From: Borrelia sp. A-FGy1
GTDB lineage: Bacteria; Spirochaetota; Spirochaetia; Borreliales; Borreliaceae
Reading direction: 5' to 3'
NCBI RefSeq assembly: GCF_014084025.1
Contig: NZ_CP043682.1
Location: forward strand, 649,582-713,581
DNA length: 64,000 nucleotides
Shown: positions 1 to 7,919 of the stretch, one piece after another
Position numbering within the stretch: the first letter of the stretch is position 1
How the letters are laid out: the number at the start of each line of letters is the position of its first letter
The notes under the pieces: model-generated
Database searches by the model: none
What the model was told of the DNA's origin: nothing
The model's input: only the letters and a program-made list of their open reading frames with translations
Position numbers and translations under genes: made by a program

Positions 1-358
1 CATGTGAAACTATTTGTCTTGCATGGGCTCTTGAAATAGCAAATCCAGCACGGTACACAACATTATCAATTCTTCTTTCAAGTAAGTCTAAAAGATTGTG
101 ACCAGTAACTCCATGATGTCTTCTCGCTTCTTTGAAGATATTAGTAAGCTGTCTTTCATTTACACCATAAGCAAACTTTACCTTTTGTTTTTCTATTAAC
201 TGCTTTCCATATTCAGTAACCTTACCTTTTCTAGATTTTCCATGCATTCCAGGTGGATGAGGTTTCTTCTTTAGCAGTTTATCGTACTTTGGTTGTTCAA
301 ATATATTAACACCAAATCTTCTTACCATTTTGCCTTTAGCTATATTTTTCCTATTCAT
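1..358 (-). CDS. rpsD: 30S ribosomal protein S4, N-terminal part (cut by window edge)
   Basis: This is the first 119 codons of ribosomal protein S4, which binds 16S rRNA early in assembly of the small subunit. The reverse strand reads [20 protein letters not shown], followed by a [22 protein letters not shown] stretch and [19 protein letters not shown], the usual S4 order leading into the S4 RNA-binding fold. S4 is normally just over 200 residues, so the C-terminal part lies left of the window. The ATG is preceded by GGAG on the minus strand. It is followed upstream by the initiator tRNA gene. The identification is secure; only the 3' end is missing. Confidence 0.95.
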   Translation of the reverse strand, partial: MNRKNIAKGKMVRRFGVNIFEQPKYDKLLKKKPHPPGMHGKSRKGKVTEYGKQLIEKQKVKFAYGVNERQLTNIFKEARRHHGVTGHNLLDLLERRIDNVVYRAGFAISRAHARQIVSH

Positions 359-383
359 TCATTCTCCATTTCTTAAAAAAATA

Positions 384-456
<73 letters not shown>

Positions 457-475
457 TCTCGCCTTATAGTTAAGC

Positions 476-505
476 ATATTAACACAACATTAATGAAAGT
501 GTCAA
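476..505 (-). promoter_or_regulatory. Sigma-70 promoter of tRNA-fMet
   Basis: Reading the minus strand, TTGACA (505-500) is followed by 18 bases and TAATAT (481-476). The predicted transcript starts a few bases before the tRNA. The perfect -35 matches those in front of the other three tRNA genes of the window. Confidence 0.7.
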
Positions 506-519
506 TTGATTTTGTTTTG

Positions 520-1884
520 TTATATTAAAATATACATTTCGTATATTTCTTTATGTTGCTTTTTGATGATTTCTTTTGTAGTTTTTATTTGTTGTATTAA
601 ATTTTTTAAATCACTTTCATGATTTAAGTCTAATTTTGCATAAAGATTTAAATGATTGCCTTCGTGAGATAAATTAAGTTCTTTCAAATTTATGTTAACA
701 CTTTTTAGTGTTCCTTTTATATCTCTTTTTAAATCTATATCTTGTTTTGAGAGAAGTTTATTAGCGTTTTTTAGTATTACATGTAGTCCTTCTTTAATGA
801 TTATGAAACTAATGAATATGGATATGATTTTGTCAAAGCCTGTCCATACATAATTTGCAAGCAGTAAGCTTAGTGTGGTACCTCCATGGGAGAAAATGCA
901 GTTTTTATCAGCTGATGATAATGCTAGAAGTAAATAGTTGTTATATCTTTTCCCAATTTGAAATTTTACTAAGTATTCAACTATTTTTACTATGAAAAAT
1001 ATAAAGGGTATTAACGGTATCCAAATGCTTTTTTTGAAAGATTTATTTGAAAAAATTTCGAGAATATTGTTTTTATCTTCTTGATAATGATTGCTAGAAT
1101 GAGAATGGGAATGATCATGGTCATGAAAATGGGCGTAATTATGACTATGTTCGTTAATGTTATCTTTAGATTGGTTGGGATGATAATGAATATGGAATCC
1201 AGATTCGCCTCCAAGACTAATTATTTTGTTCATTCCTGTTGAGTTTAAAAATATTGTAAAACCTGCAATAATTATAATTATTCCTATAATAAATGATATT
1301 AGATTTTCCATCTTTTTATATCCGTAAGGGTAATGAATTGTTTCTGGTTTATTTGTAATTTTTAGGCTAAAGTAGGTAATTGTTGATAATATAAAATCTG
1401 ATAAAACGTGGAAAGCATCTGCTATTAATGCGAATGAATTGAAAAGGATTCCCACTGTAAGTTTAGATGTAATTGATACTACTTCTGCCAATACTGAGAT
1501 AAGTCCAATCCCCATTATAAATTTATCTTTTCTTATTTCAGGTGTTAAATCTTTTTTATATATGTTATTGTTATTTGTAAATCCTAAACTTATAAGCTCT
1601 TCTTTTACTTCAGAAATTTTGCATGAAATTTTTTCTATTTTGTTTTTTTTCCCATAATAAATTAAATTATTGAATACTATTTTTTCTATTCCCTCTGCTT
1701 TAAAATTTGAATCGATATAAAAATCATTTACTTCGATTTTTTTATCTTTTATTTTTGCTTTAGTATATGAAATGACTTTAAAATTATTTTCTATATAGGC
1801 TACTAAGAACTCGTCTTGTTCTAGATTTTGAAGATTTAAATTTTCATATTTATTAATATTTTTATTATTAATTACCCTAACCAT
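520..1884 (-). CDS. CDF-family divalent metal efflux transporter with N-terminal acetyltransferase-like domain
   Basis: This 454-residue protein belongs to the cation diffusion facilitator family, inner-membrane antiporters that export Zn, Mn, Co or similar ions. Membrane helices begin near residue 122. Helix 2 carries the metal site D156-x-x-H159-x-x-x-D163. A loop at about 231-266 is packed with histidines (HDHDHSHSHS) and probably collects metal. Two features are odd. The first 115 residues precede the transporter and resemble a small GNAT-type fold, ending in a GFTNNN-IYKKDL-like strand. In helix 5 the usual HxxxD (or DxxxD) is replaced by C329-xxx-H333. The start is supported by AAGGAAAGG upstream. 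The substrate metal cannot be told from sequence. Confidence 0.85.
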   Translation of the reverse strand: MVRVINNKNINKYENLNLQNLEQDEFLVAYIENNFKVISYTKAKIKDKKIEVNDFYIDSNFKAEGIEKIVFNNLIYYGKKNKIEKISCKISEVKEELISLGFTNNNNIYKKDLTPEIRKDKFIMGIGLISVLAEVVSITSKLTVGILFNSFALIADAFHVLSDFILSTITYFSLKITNKPETIHYPYGYKKMENLISFIIGIIIIIAGFTIFLNSTGMNKIISLGGESGFHIHYHPNQSKDNINEHSHNYAHFHDHDHSHSHSSNHYQEDKNNILEIFSNKSFKKSIWIPLIPFIFFIVKIVEYLVKFQIGKRYNNYLLLALSSADKNCIFSHGGTTLSLLLANYVWTGFDKIISIFISFIIIKEGLHVILKNANKLLSKQDIDLKRDIKGTLKSVNINLKELNLSHEGNHLNLYAKLDLNHESDLKNLIQQIKTTKEIIKKQHKEIYEMYILI

Positions 1885-1987
1885 ACTTGTACCTTTCCTT
1901 ACTTTTATTGCATAATTTTATTTGAGAGTATAACAATATTTTTTTTTATATTCAATGAATTGGTTAGTATTTTGAGTATGGGTATTT

Positions 1988-2356
1988 ATGTTAAAATCTC
2001 ATTTTTTTGTTAAAAAGTGCAAAAAAGCTATTTCTCAAGATGAAATTTTTATCAATAATGCAAGAGTCGTTCAAAGTGTTTTTTATGATTTTTTAAAAAT
2101 TTTTAATAGAAAATCTTTAGAGAATATATTTAGCTATTATTATGGAAATTTTGATTCTGAAGAGGGAATATATGCTTTTATTGATAAATTTTTACCAATT
2201 ATTAGATTTCTATCATTAGAAAGTTTAGATTGCAAATTCAATCTTCACGAGAAAAAGCTTATATTAGATTTATTTGATTCTTCTGCTGGGAATTTGGAAT
2301 CTAGTAAATTAAATGAACTTGCTAGTGCTATTGTTTCTCTTGGTATTTTGAGTTGA
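1988..2356 (+). CDS. Conserved hypothetical protein, 122 aa
   Basis: I do not recognise a domain. The product is small, soluble and mostly helical, with no signal peptide or membrane segment. It sits alone on the plus strand between two minus-strand genes and ends 11 bases before the end of convergent cdd. Coding character matches its neighbours, and the position corresponds to a small hypothetical gene beside cdd in other Borrelia chromosomes (from memory). Its function is unknown. Confidence 0.7.
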   Translation: MLKSHFFVKKCKKAISQDEIFINNARVVQSVFYDFLKIFNRKSLENIFSYYYGNFDSEEGIYAFIDKFLPIIRFLSLESLDCKFNLHEKKLILDLFDSSAGNLESSKLNELASAIVSLGILS

Positions 2357-2367
2357 TTTTCTATTGT

Positions 2368-2835
2368 TTATACACAAGGCTTAAAATGTGTCTTTTTATT
2401 ATTTGATGAAATTCTTGACATCTCTTCTTTATTAAATGGAACCTTAAGTAAGTCTTTTAGTATATAAGTTTTTGATATTGTTTGATTAGAATTAAATATA
2501 ACAGAGTTTGTGATGATTATTTTAGTATTTTCATCAAAGAACTCTGACATTACTTGAAGGCATATAGCGCATGGAATAGTTTCTGGAATTGTTGTAAGTA
2601 AAATGAAATCTATTTTTTGTATTCCAACAGATGATATCATATTTATAATAGCACCTCGTTCTGCACAGGAAGTAGCACCAAAGCTTGCATTTTCAACATT
2701 TGAGCCTTGAAAAAACAAATTATTTTTGGTTTTTATACAAGCTCCCACTTTAAAATTTGAGTAAGGTGAATATGAATTGTTCCTTGCATTTTCAGCCATT
2801 TGAAATGCTTTTTTAATATGATTAATATTTTCCAA
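2368..2835 (-). CDS. cdd: Cytidine deaminase
   Basis: The enzyme hydrolytically deaminates cytidine and deoxycytidine to uridine and deoxyuridine in the cytosol, for pyrimidine salvage. The 155-residue protein carries the full zinc and catalytic signature of the homotetrameric type. C57-A-E59 gives one ligand plus the proton-shuttling glutamate, and P88-C89-x-x-C92 gives the other two cysteines. The substrate-binding N46-x-E48 is also present. A C-terminal extension of some 20 residues goes beyond the usual 130. Borrelia cannot make pyrimidines de novo, so salvage genes of this kind are expected. It is transcribed divergently from the DHH gene. Confidence 0.93.
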   Translation of the reverse strand: MENINHIKKAFQMAENARNNSYSPYSNFKVGACIKTKNNLFFQGSNVENASFGATSCAERGAIINMISSVGIQKIDFILLTTIPETIPCAICLQVMSEFFDENTKIIITNSVIFNSNQTISKTYILKDLLKVPFNKEEMSRISSNNKKTHFKPCV

Positions 2836-2942
2836 CTATAATCCTTAGTGTATTATAATACTTAATTGTAACATTTAATTATGATTTTGAACAAATTGCT
2901 GTTGAATTTTCAATTGTATCAAAAGTTTGTTAATATTTGTTT

Positions 2943-3902
2943 ATGATAGTCGCTATTGAATTTATTAGAAAATATAATAATTTTATTATTATTGGACATA
3001 AAGACCCTGACTTTGATTGTATTGGCTCTTCTTTGGCCTTATCTTCTTTTTTATCTAGAATAGGCAAGAAAGCTATCATGCTTAATGAGGGACCCTTTAA
3101 TAGAAGAGAAATAATTCCTTTTAAAGATAAATTTTTATCGAAGTGGCCTGATATTGATTCTTCAGAATATGCTGTAATTATTTTAGATTGTTCCATTTTT
3201 GATAGAATAGGAGATGAGTTTGTTTTTTATGTAAAATATATGCCTATGCTTGTTATTGATCATCATGCTTCGGGAGATAAGTTAGATGTTCCTAGTTATA
3301 TTGACCCTTTAGCTCCTTCAACTACTTTTTTAATTGAGAAATTAGTTAGGCAATTTGGATATGATGTTACTAAAGAAGAAGCATGGTATATTTTAGTTGG
3401 GTTTTGTACAGATACAGGATTTTTTAGATTTATATCAAACAGTGATCCTGAGCCTTTTGAAATGATAGCTAGACTTGTTTCTAAGGGTTTAAATCTTAAG
3501 GATATTTATAGCTATATTGAGGCTGTCAAGAGCTTATCTTCAATAGATATCCTTAGGTTAATGTTGAATAATCTTAAATCTTATTTTGATGGAAAAGTTT
3601 TGATTACTGTTTTGCCTTTTGATTCTAAGAAAGATATTAATATTAGTGGCGTTAATGAGTTATTTTATACACTTCTTAATAATGTTGAAAATAATGAAAT
3701 ATTAGTTATTTTAAAAGAAACGGAAGATGGTTCTATTTTAGCAGGTCTTCGTTCTAGAGACTATTTTGATGTCGGCAATCTTGCTAAAGTGTTTGGAGGA
3801 GGTGGACATAAACATGCTAGTGGATTTAAAATTAAAATGAGCTCTTTAAGTCTTTTAGAAAATCAAATAATCTCATATATAAGGGAATGCATTAAGATTT
3901 AA
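2943..3902 (+). CDS. DHH/DHHA1 family phosphoesterase (NrnA-like)
   Basis: The product is a cytosolic manganese phosphoesterase of the DHH superfamily, probably degrading very short RNA oligonucleotides or dephosphorylating pAp as NrnA does. The N-terminal domain has the motif I set HKDPDFD near residues 19-25 and the DHH motif (VIDHHAS) near 106. The C-terminal DHHA1 domain shows the substrate-binding [11 protein letters not shown] near 290. The length of 319 residues suits NrnA. I chose ATG 2943 rather than TTG six bases upstream; neither has a clear ribosome-binding site. The 3' end overlaps the end of the convergent hexosaminidase gene by 11 bases. c-di-AMP or pGpG hydrolysis is an alternative role. 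Confidence 0.85.
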   Translation: MIVAIEFIRKYNNFIIIGHKDPDFDCIGSSLALSSFLSRIGKKAIMLNEGPFNRREIIPFKDKFLSKWPDIDSSEYAVIILDCSIFDRIGDEFVFYVKYMPMLVIDHHASGDKLDVPSYIDPLAPSTTFLIEKLVRQFGYDVTKEEAWYILVGFCTDTGFFRFISNSDPEPFEMIARLVSKGLNLKDIYSYIEAVKSLSSIDILRLMLNNLKSYFDGKVLITVLPFDSKKDINISGVNELFYTLLNNVENNEILVILKETEDGSILAGLRSRDYFDVGNLAKVFGGGGHKHASGFKIKMSSLSLLENQIISYIRECIKI

Positions 3903-5547
3903 AATTTGTTAAAGGGATTGTTCCTTTAGGATTAAATTCTTCTGTCAGGGTTAATAAACCTGATTTAAATGCCAACTTTGTTGTTCCATAAACTATTACT
4001 ATATTTTTTATCCAGTCTAGAGTTTTTATGTGTTGAGGTGTAAGGGATACAATAGTACTTATTTTATCTCTATATTCTTTTAAATTTTCTATGTATTTAA
4101 GACTGCCAGGAGTTGATAGATTAAAAATAACTTGTTCATGTTTTTCAATTAATTTTTTAATTTCTTGAATTTTATTTGAATTAATACTGTTTAGAGGATA
4201 GTAGTCATAGTAATAAACAGAGCTGTTTTTAAATAATTTTTTTCCTTCTGAAATCATTTGATAATAAGGCGATATTAAAAGTGTTTTTTTATGCCTTGAA
4301 ATTTTTTTTCCTATTCTAATTTTTGTTATTCCTCTTAATGTACTTTGCTCAAAAAAGCTTTTGGCTTCATTAGTTGGTATTTCTTGTGCCTTTTTATAAC
4401 TTGGATAAATTTCTATTTTATTTTTTTTCTCTTTTAAGTATTCTATTTTAACTCTAAGTATTCTTTTATTGGATTTAATGATATTTTCTTTTATTTCGTT
4501 ATCTTTTTGCATAAGAGTTAAGAGCCTTTTATAAGAGTTGATTTGTATGTTTTCATTTAATGATATTAATAAGATATCTGTTTCGGTTCGGATGATTCTT
4601 TCAATTGTATCGTAGATACTTTCGTTTTTATGCCTTACAGCATTCATTAATAAATCATCTGTTATAATTAAATTATTATATTTTAATTTTTCTCTAAGTA
4701 TCCCCTTTAAGATTTTAATTGATGATGATGCTGGTATTTCTTTGCCGTTTGTAAGCATTGGATATGCTAGATGTCCGCTCATGATTACTGGAATGTTTTC
4801 CTGTATTAATACTTTATAAGGCAGTAGTTCATTTTTTAGCAACTCGTCTAAATTTGAGTTTATTATTGGCATTTTTGTATGAGAATCAATAACTGTGTTT
4901 CCATGTCCTGGGAAGTGTTTTGCTGTTGAAATTATTCCTGCTTGTTTTTGTCCCTTGTAAAAGGCTAGAGCGAATAAAGCAACTACCTGTGGGTTATTAG
5001 AATATGTTCTTGGTCCTATTGTGAAATTATCTTCATGAGTATAGATGTCTACTATGGGTGCGAAATTTAAATTTATACCAAGACGCTTTAATTCATCTGC
5101 TATGTAATATCCTGTTAGGTAAGAATCGTTTGGGGAGAGGGTGGCTGTGATGCCAAGGTTTCCTATTGTTTTTGATGTTGTTAGTTTGATATGCTGTGTC
5201 CAACCGCCTTCCTGGTCTGTAGCAATAAATAGGGGAATTTTGAATCTATTTTTTTGAGACATTGCTTGTGCTTTATTTATACTCTCTATTAGCATGTTTA
5301 AGCTTTTGGCATTCCACCCAAAGATTTTTATTCCTCCCAGATTTTTTTCTTTAATAAAATTAAGAGCAAAGTTTGTTATTATATCACCTTGATAGCTTAT
5401 CATGAACATTTGTCCTAATAGTTCTTTGTCACTCATTTGATTAACTATTTTGTCTATTAATTTTTCTTTATCTTCTAGATACCAAAAGTTGTAAGAGAAA
5501 CAATTATTATTGATAAAAAATATAACAATATAAATAACTTTCTTCAT
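3892..5547 (-). CDS. Glycoside hydrolase family 3 beta-N-acetylhexosaminidase (NagZ-like)
   Basis: The product is probably a beta-N-acetylglucosaminidase involved in peptidoglycan or amino-sugar turnover. The GH3 catalytic domain fills residues 30-350. It has ATDQEGG at 109-115, the NagZ-type KHFPGHG loop at 210-216 with D221-S-H223 as the acid/base pair, and the likely nucleophile D297 in ITDDLLM. A further domain of about 200 residues follows, whereas classical NagZ stops after the barrel. The N-terminus (hydrophobic residues 4-12) looks like a signal peptide, which suggests export. A cysteine at 16 lies in NNNC, a poor lipobox. Substrate preference is inferred from the family. Confidence 0.85.
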   Translation of the reverse strand: MKKVIYIVIFFINNNCFSYNFWYLEDKEKLIDKIVNQMSDKELLGQMFMISYQGDIITNFALNFIKEKNLGGIKIFGWNAKSLNMLIESINKAQAMSQKNRFKIPLFIATDQEGGWTQHIKLTTSKTIGNLGITATLSPNDSYLTGYYIADELKRLGINLNFAPIVDIYTHEDNFTIGPRTYSNNPQVVALFALAFYKGQKQAGIISTAKHFPGHGNTVIDSHTKMPIINSNLDELLKNELLPYKVLIQENIPVIMSGHLAYPMLTNGKEIPASSSIKILKGILREKLKYNNLIITDDLLMNAVRHKNESIYDTIERIIRTETDILLISLNENIQINSYKRLLTLMQKDNEIKENIIKSNKRILRVKIEYLKEKKNKIEIYPSYKKAQEIPTNEAKSFFEQSTLRGITKIRIGKKISRHKKTLLISPYYQMISEGKKLFKNSSVYYYDYYPLNSINSNKIQEIKKLIEKHEQVIFNLSTPGSLKYIENLKEYRDKISTIVSLTPQHIKTLDWIKNIVIVYGTTKLAFKSGLLTLTEEFNPKGTIPLTNFKS

Positions 5548-5701
5548 TTAACTCACAATAATTTTGTATTTATATTTTTGATGCATAAGCATATGATTTT
5601 ATTTAAATTTTTTATCTAAGCTTTTTATTATTTAAAAACAATTTCAATAAAGCTATAAACCTATTTTGATCACTTATTGCTTCAATATATTTTTCATTAA
5701 A

Positions 5702-5760
5702 ATATTTTAAATTATAATTAAATATAATTTTATTATATTTAATTATAATTTAAAATATTA
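5702..5760. repeat. 59-bp perfect palindrome made only of A and T
   Basis: Bases 5702-5729 are the exact reverse complement of 5733-5760, giving 28-bp arms around a 3-base centre (TTT). I checked the pairs one by one; the first mismatch is at 5701/5761. No G or C occurs in it. It could extrude as a cruciform, or form a long weak hairpin if transcribed. It lies between the start of the hexosaminidase gene and the tRNA promoter. Confidence 0.95.
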
Positions 5761-5891
5761 AAAATGTTTGATTTATTAATTTTTGTTAGTTATAGTTTAA
5801 ATTTTGCTTTTATAATTTAAGTTTTATTAGTTATTTTGACTTTAAACTTTTCGATAAAGTAAAATTACACTTTAAATATATAATTTTTGTA

Positions 5892-5920
5892 TTGACAAAA
5901 TATATTTGAATTTATAAACT
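5892..5920 (+). promoter_or_regulatory. Sigma-70 promoter of the CAT tRNA and thiJ-like gene
   Basis: TTGACA (5892-5897) is followed by a 17-base spacer and TAAACT (5915-5920), with a start predicted near 5927, just ahead of the tRNA at 5934. The DJ-1-family gene begins 16 bases after the tRNA with no room for its own promoter, so it is probably read from here as well. Confidence 0.72.
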
Positions 5921-5933
5921 TTAATGGCTAAAA

Positions 5934-6007
5934 GCTGATGTAGCTCAGTTGGTTAGAGCACTCGGCTCATATCCGAGTTGTCGTGGGTTCAAGTCCCTCC
6001 ATCAGCA
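5934..6007 (+). tRNA. tRNA with anticodon CAT (elongator Met, or Ile2)
   Basis: A complete cloverleaf is visible: acceptor GCTGATG pairing with CATCAGC, a D arm, the anticodon stem CTCGG/CCGAG with loop CTCATAT, and a T arm with one U-U mismatch. The anticodon is CAT. It lacks the three G:C pairs of the initiator, so it is elongator Met or the Ile2 tRNA whose C34 is changed to lysidine. I cannot separate these by eye. CCA is not encoded. Confidence 0.9.
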
Positions 6008-6023
6008 TCAAGGAGTTTTATAT

Positions 6024-6569
6024 ATGAGAGTGGGTGTTATACTTGCGAATGGTTTTGAGGAAATTGAAGCTACTGTACCTATTGATATTTTAAGGCGGGG
6101 TGAGGTTAGTGTTAAGCTTGTTAGTTTAAATGATGATAAAGTTGTTGTGGGGTCTAGAGGAATTACTTTTTGGGTGGATGAGAAAATATCGGATTGTAGT
6201 GCAGATGATTTTGACTTAATAATACTTCCTGGCGGAATGCCTGGTGCTAGCAATCTTTTTGAGTCTAAGGATTTAGATAAAATTTTAATGCATATGAATT
6301 TAAGGGGTAAGTTTATTGCAGCTATTTGTGCGTCTCCAGCTATTGTACTTTCTGCAAAGGGTCTTTTGGGAATAAATAGATTTACATGCTATCCAGGATT
6401 TGAAGATAATACTACTGATGGTGAATTTGTAGATGAAAATGTTGTCATTAGTAATAATTTCATTACTTCTAAGGGCGTTGGTACCGTTTTTGAGTTTGCT
6501 TTTACCTTGCTTAAGATTATTAAGGGAAATCGAGCAGTTGAAGATGTTAAGCAAAAAGTGTTAATGTAA
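6024..6569 (+). CDS. DJ-1/ThiJ/PfpI family protein
   Basis: The 181-residue product is a DJ-1-type cytosolic protein. Members act as deglycases, glyoxalases, chaperones or redox sensors; older annotation names such genes thiJ. The conserved acidic residue sits in GFEEIE near residue 15. The nucleophile elbow AAICAS carries the reactive cysteine C102, and LPGGMPGA lies at 68-75. The start is ATG 6024 behind AGGAG at 6011-6015. A longer frame opening at 5949 would lie inside the tRNA gene and is rejected. Only 16 bases separate it from the tRNA, suggesting a tRNA-mRNA transcript. No thiamine genes are near, so a thiamine role is not supported. Confidence 0.88.
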   Translation: MRVGVILANGFEEIEATVPIDILRRGEVSVKLVSLNDDKVVVGSRGITFWVDEKISDCSADDFDLIILPGGMPGASNLFESKDLDKILMHMNLRGKFIAAICASPAIVLSAKGLLGINRFTCYPGFEDNTTDGEFVDENVVISNNFITSKGVGTVFEFAFTLLKIIKGNRAVEDVKQKVLM

Positions 6570-6626
6570 CTTTAATGCAGTAAGTTTGATTTATTTTGTT
6601 ATTTAAAGTGATATAGTTTTAATTAT

Positions 6627-7841
6627 TTATTCGTTTTTTGAGATTAGTTTATAAGTATCTTCAAGGATAGTTAGTTCTTCGTTTGTTGGGATTATAAGTA
6701 TTTTTATTTTGCTTTTTTCACTTGAGATATCAGATTCTGTGTTTTTTGATTTTGCTAGATTGTTTTTTGTATGGTCTATTTCAATTCCTACCTTTTCAAA
6801 ACCTTTTAACACTAGTTCTCTTATTCCATAGTCGGTGACGCCGATGCCAGCCGTAAATACTAATGCATCTATATTAAAATCTAAAATTGCAAGGTAAGAT
6901 CCAATATATTTTTTTATTCTATATGCCATTGCTTCAACTGCAAGTTTGGAATTATAATCGTTGTTTTCTATTGCGTCCCAAATATCTCGTAAATCATTTG
7001 ACTTGCAAGATATTCCAAGCATACCACTTTCATTATTAAGAATTTTTTCTATTTCTTTTGTTGTTCTGTTTAGTAATTTGCTCATTAAAGTAATAATTGA
7101 AGGGTCTATGTCTCCACTTCTTGTTCCCATTATAAGGCCTTCAAGTGGAGTAAGACCCATGCTTGTATCATATGATAAACCTCCTTTAACGGCATTAATG
7201 CTTGATCCATTGCCTAAATGTAATATTATTAAATTTAAATCTTTAGTGGGTTTTTTGAGTATTTTAGCAACTCTTTTTGTTATGTATGAATATGACAATC
7301 CGTGAAATCCATATTTTCTAATATTATAGTCTTTATACCAAGAATATGGAATAGCATATAAAAATGCACTTGTATGCATAGTTTGGTGCCATGAAGTATC
7401 AAAGCATAGAACTTGCTTTGCGTTTGAAAATATTTTAAGTGTTTCTACTACTACTTTGATTGCAGCTGGATTATGAAGAGGTGCAAGTTCAGATATTTTT
7501 TTTAATTCTGCTAAGATATTTTCGTTGACTATCACTGATTTTTTAAAATCTGGTCCTCCATGTACAATTCTGTGCCCTATTCCTTGAATTTCATCTAGAT
7601 TTCTTAAAATTTTTAATTCCTTACTTTTTAAAATCTTAACCAATTGTTTTAATGCTTCTCTATGTGATTTAATCCCATTATTTATCTTTTCTTTTATTAT
7701 TTCTTTAGTATTAATTTTAGTTATTGATTTTCTTTCTTTTATTTTTTCAATTGTTCCAGATACTAATATTTGTTTACTTTCATACTCGTAAAGTTTAAAT
7801 TTTAATGAAGAACTTCCTGTGTTAATTGTTAATATTTTCAT
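6627..7841 (-). CDS. ackA: Acetate kinase
   Basis: The enzyme converts acetyl phosphate and ADP to acetate and ATP (reversibly). In Borrelia it connects host-derived acetate to acetyl phosphate and acetyl-CoA via phosphotransacetylase, which lies elsewhere. The 404-residue protein has both family signatures: [17 protein letters not shown] at the N-terminus and [11 protein letters not shown] in the middle, plus the nucleotide-binding HLGNGSS and the [10 protein letters not shown] loop. Length is normal. It lies tail-to-tail with the DJ-1-family gene and downstream of the dead mfd on the same strand, so it may once have been read through from mfd. Confidence 0.95.
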   Translation of the reverse strand: MKILTINTGSSSLKFKLYEYESKQILVSGTIEKIKERKSITKINTKEIIKEKINNGIKSHREALKQLVKILKSKELKILRNLDEIQGIGHRIVHGGPDFKKSVIVNENILAELKKISELAPLHNPAAIKVVVETLKIFSNAKQVLCFDTSWHQTMHTSAFLYAIPYSWYKDYNIRKYGFHGLSYSYITKRVAKILKKPTKDLNLIILHLGNGSSINAVKGGLSYDTSMGLTPLEGLIMGTRSGDIDPSIITLMSKLLNRTTKEIEKILNNESGMLGISCKSNDLRDIWDAIENNDYNSKLAVEAMAYRIKKYIGSYLAILDFNIDALVFTAGIGVTDYGIRELVLKGFEKVGIEIDHTKNNLAKSKNTESDISSEKSKIKILIIPTNEELTILEDTYKLISKNE

Positions 7842-7919
7842 ATTCTATCTTTTATTATAATAATAAGTTGAGATTTTTGTATATGTATTTAATTTTATTT
7901 GATTCTTTATTATTGAGTT

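Larger units (their letters stand above)
5548..5933. other. Intergenic region, extremely AT-rich
   Basis: These 386 bases separate the divergent hexosaminidase gene and a tRNA gene. They hold no open frame worth calling. Apart from the tRNA promoter at the right end, the notable content is the long all-AT palindrome at 5702-5760. The rest is runs of A and T without recognisable coding remnants. Confidence 0.6.

Noticed and set aside
3892-5547. Hexosaminidase as a lipoprotein
   Set aside because: The only early cysteine lies in NNNC, which is not a credible lipobox.
5949-6023. Longer N-terminus for the DJ-1-family gene
   Set aside because: The extra 25 codons lie inside the tRNA gene and the true ATG has AGGAG in front of it.
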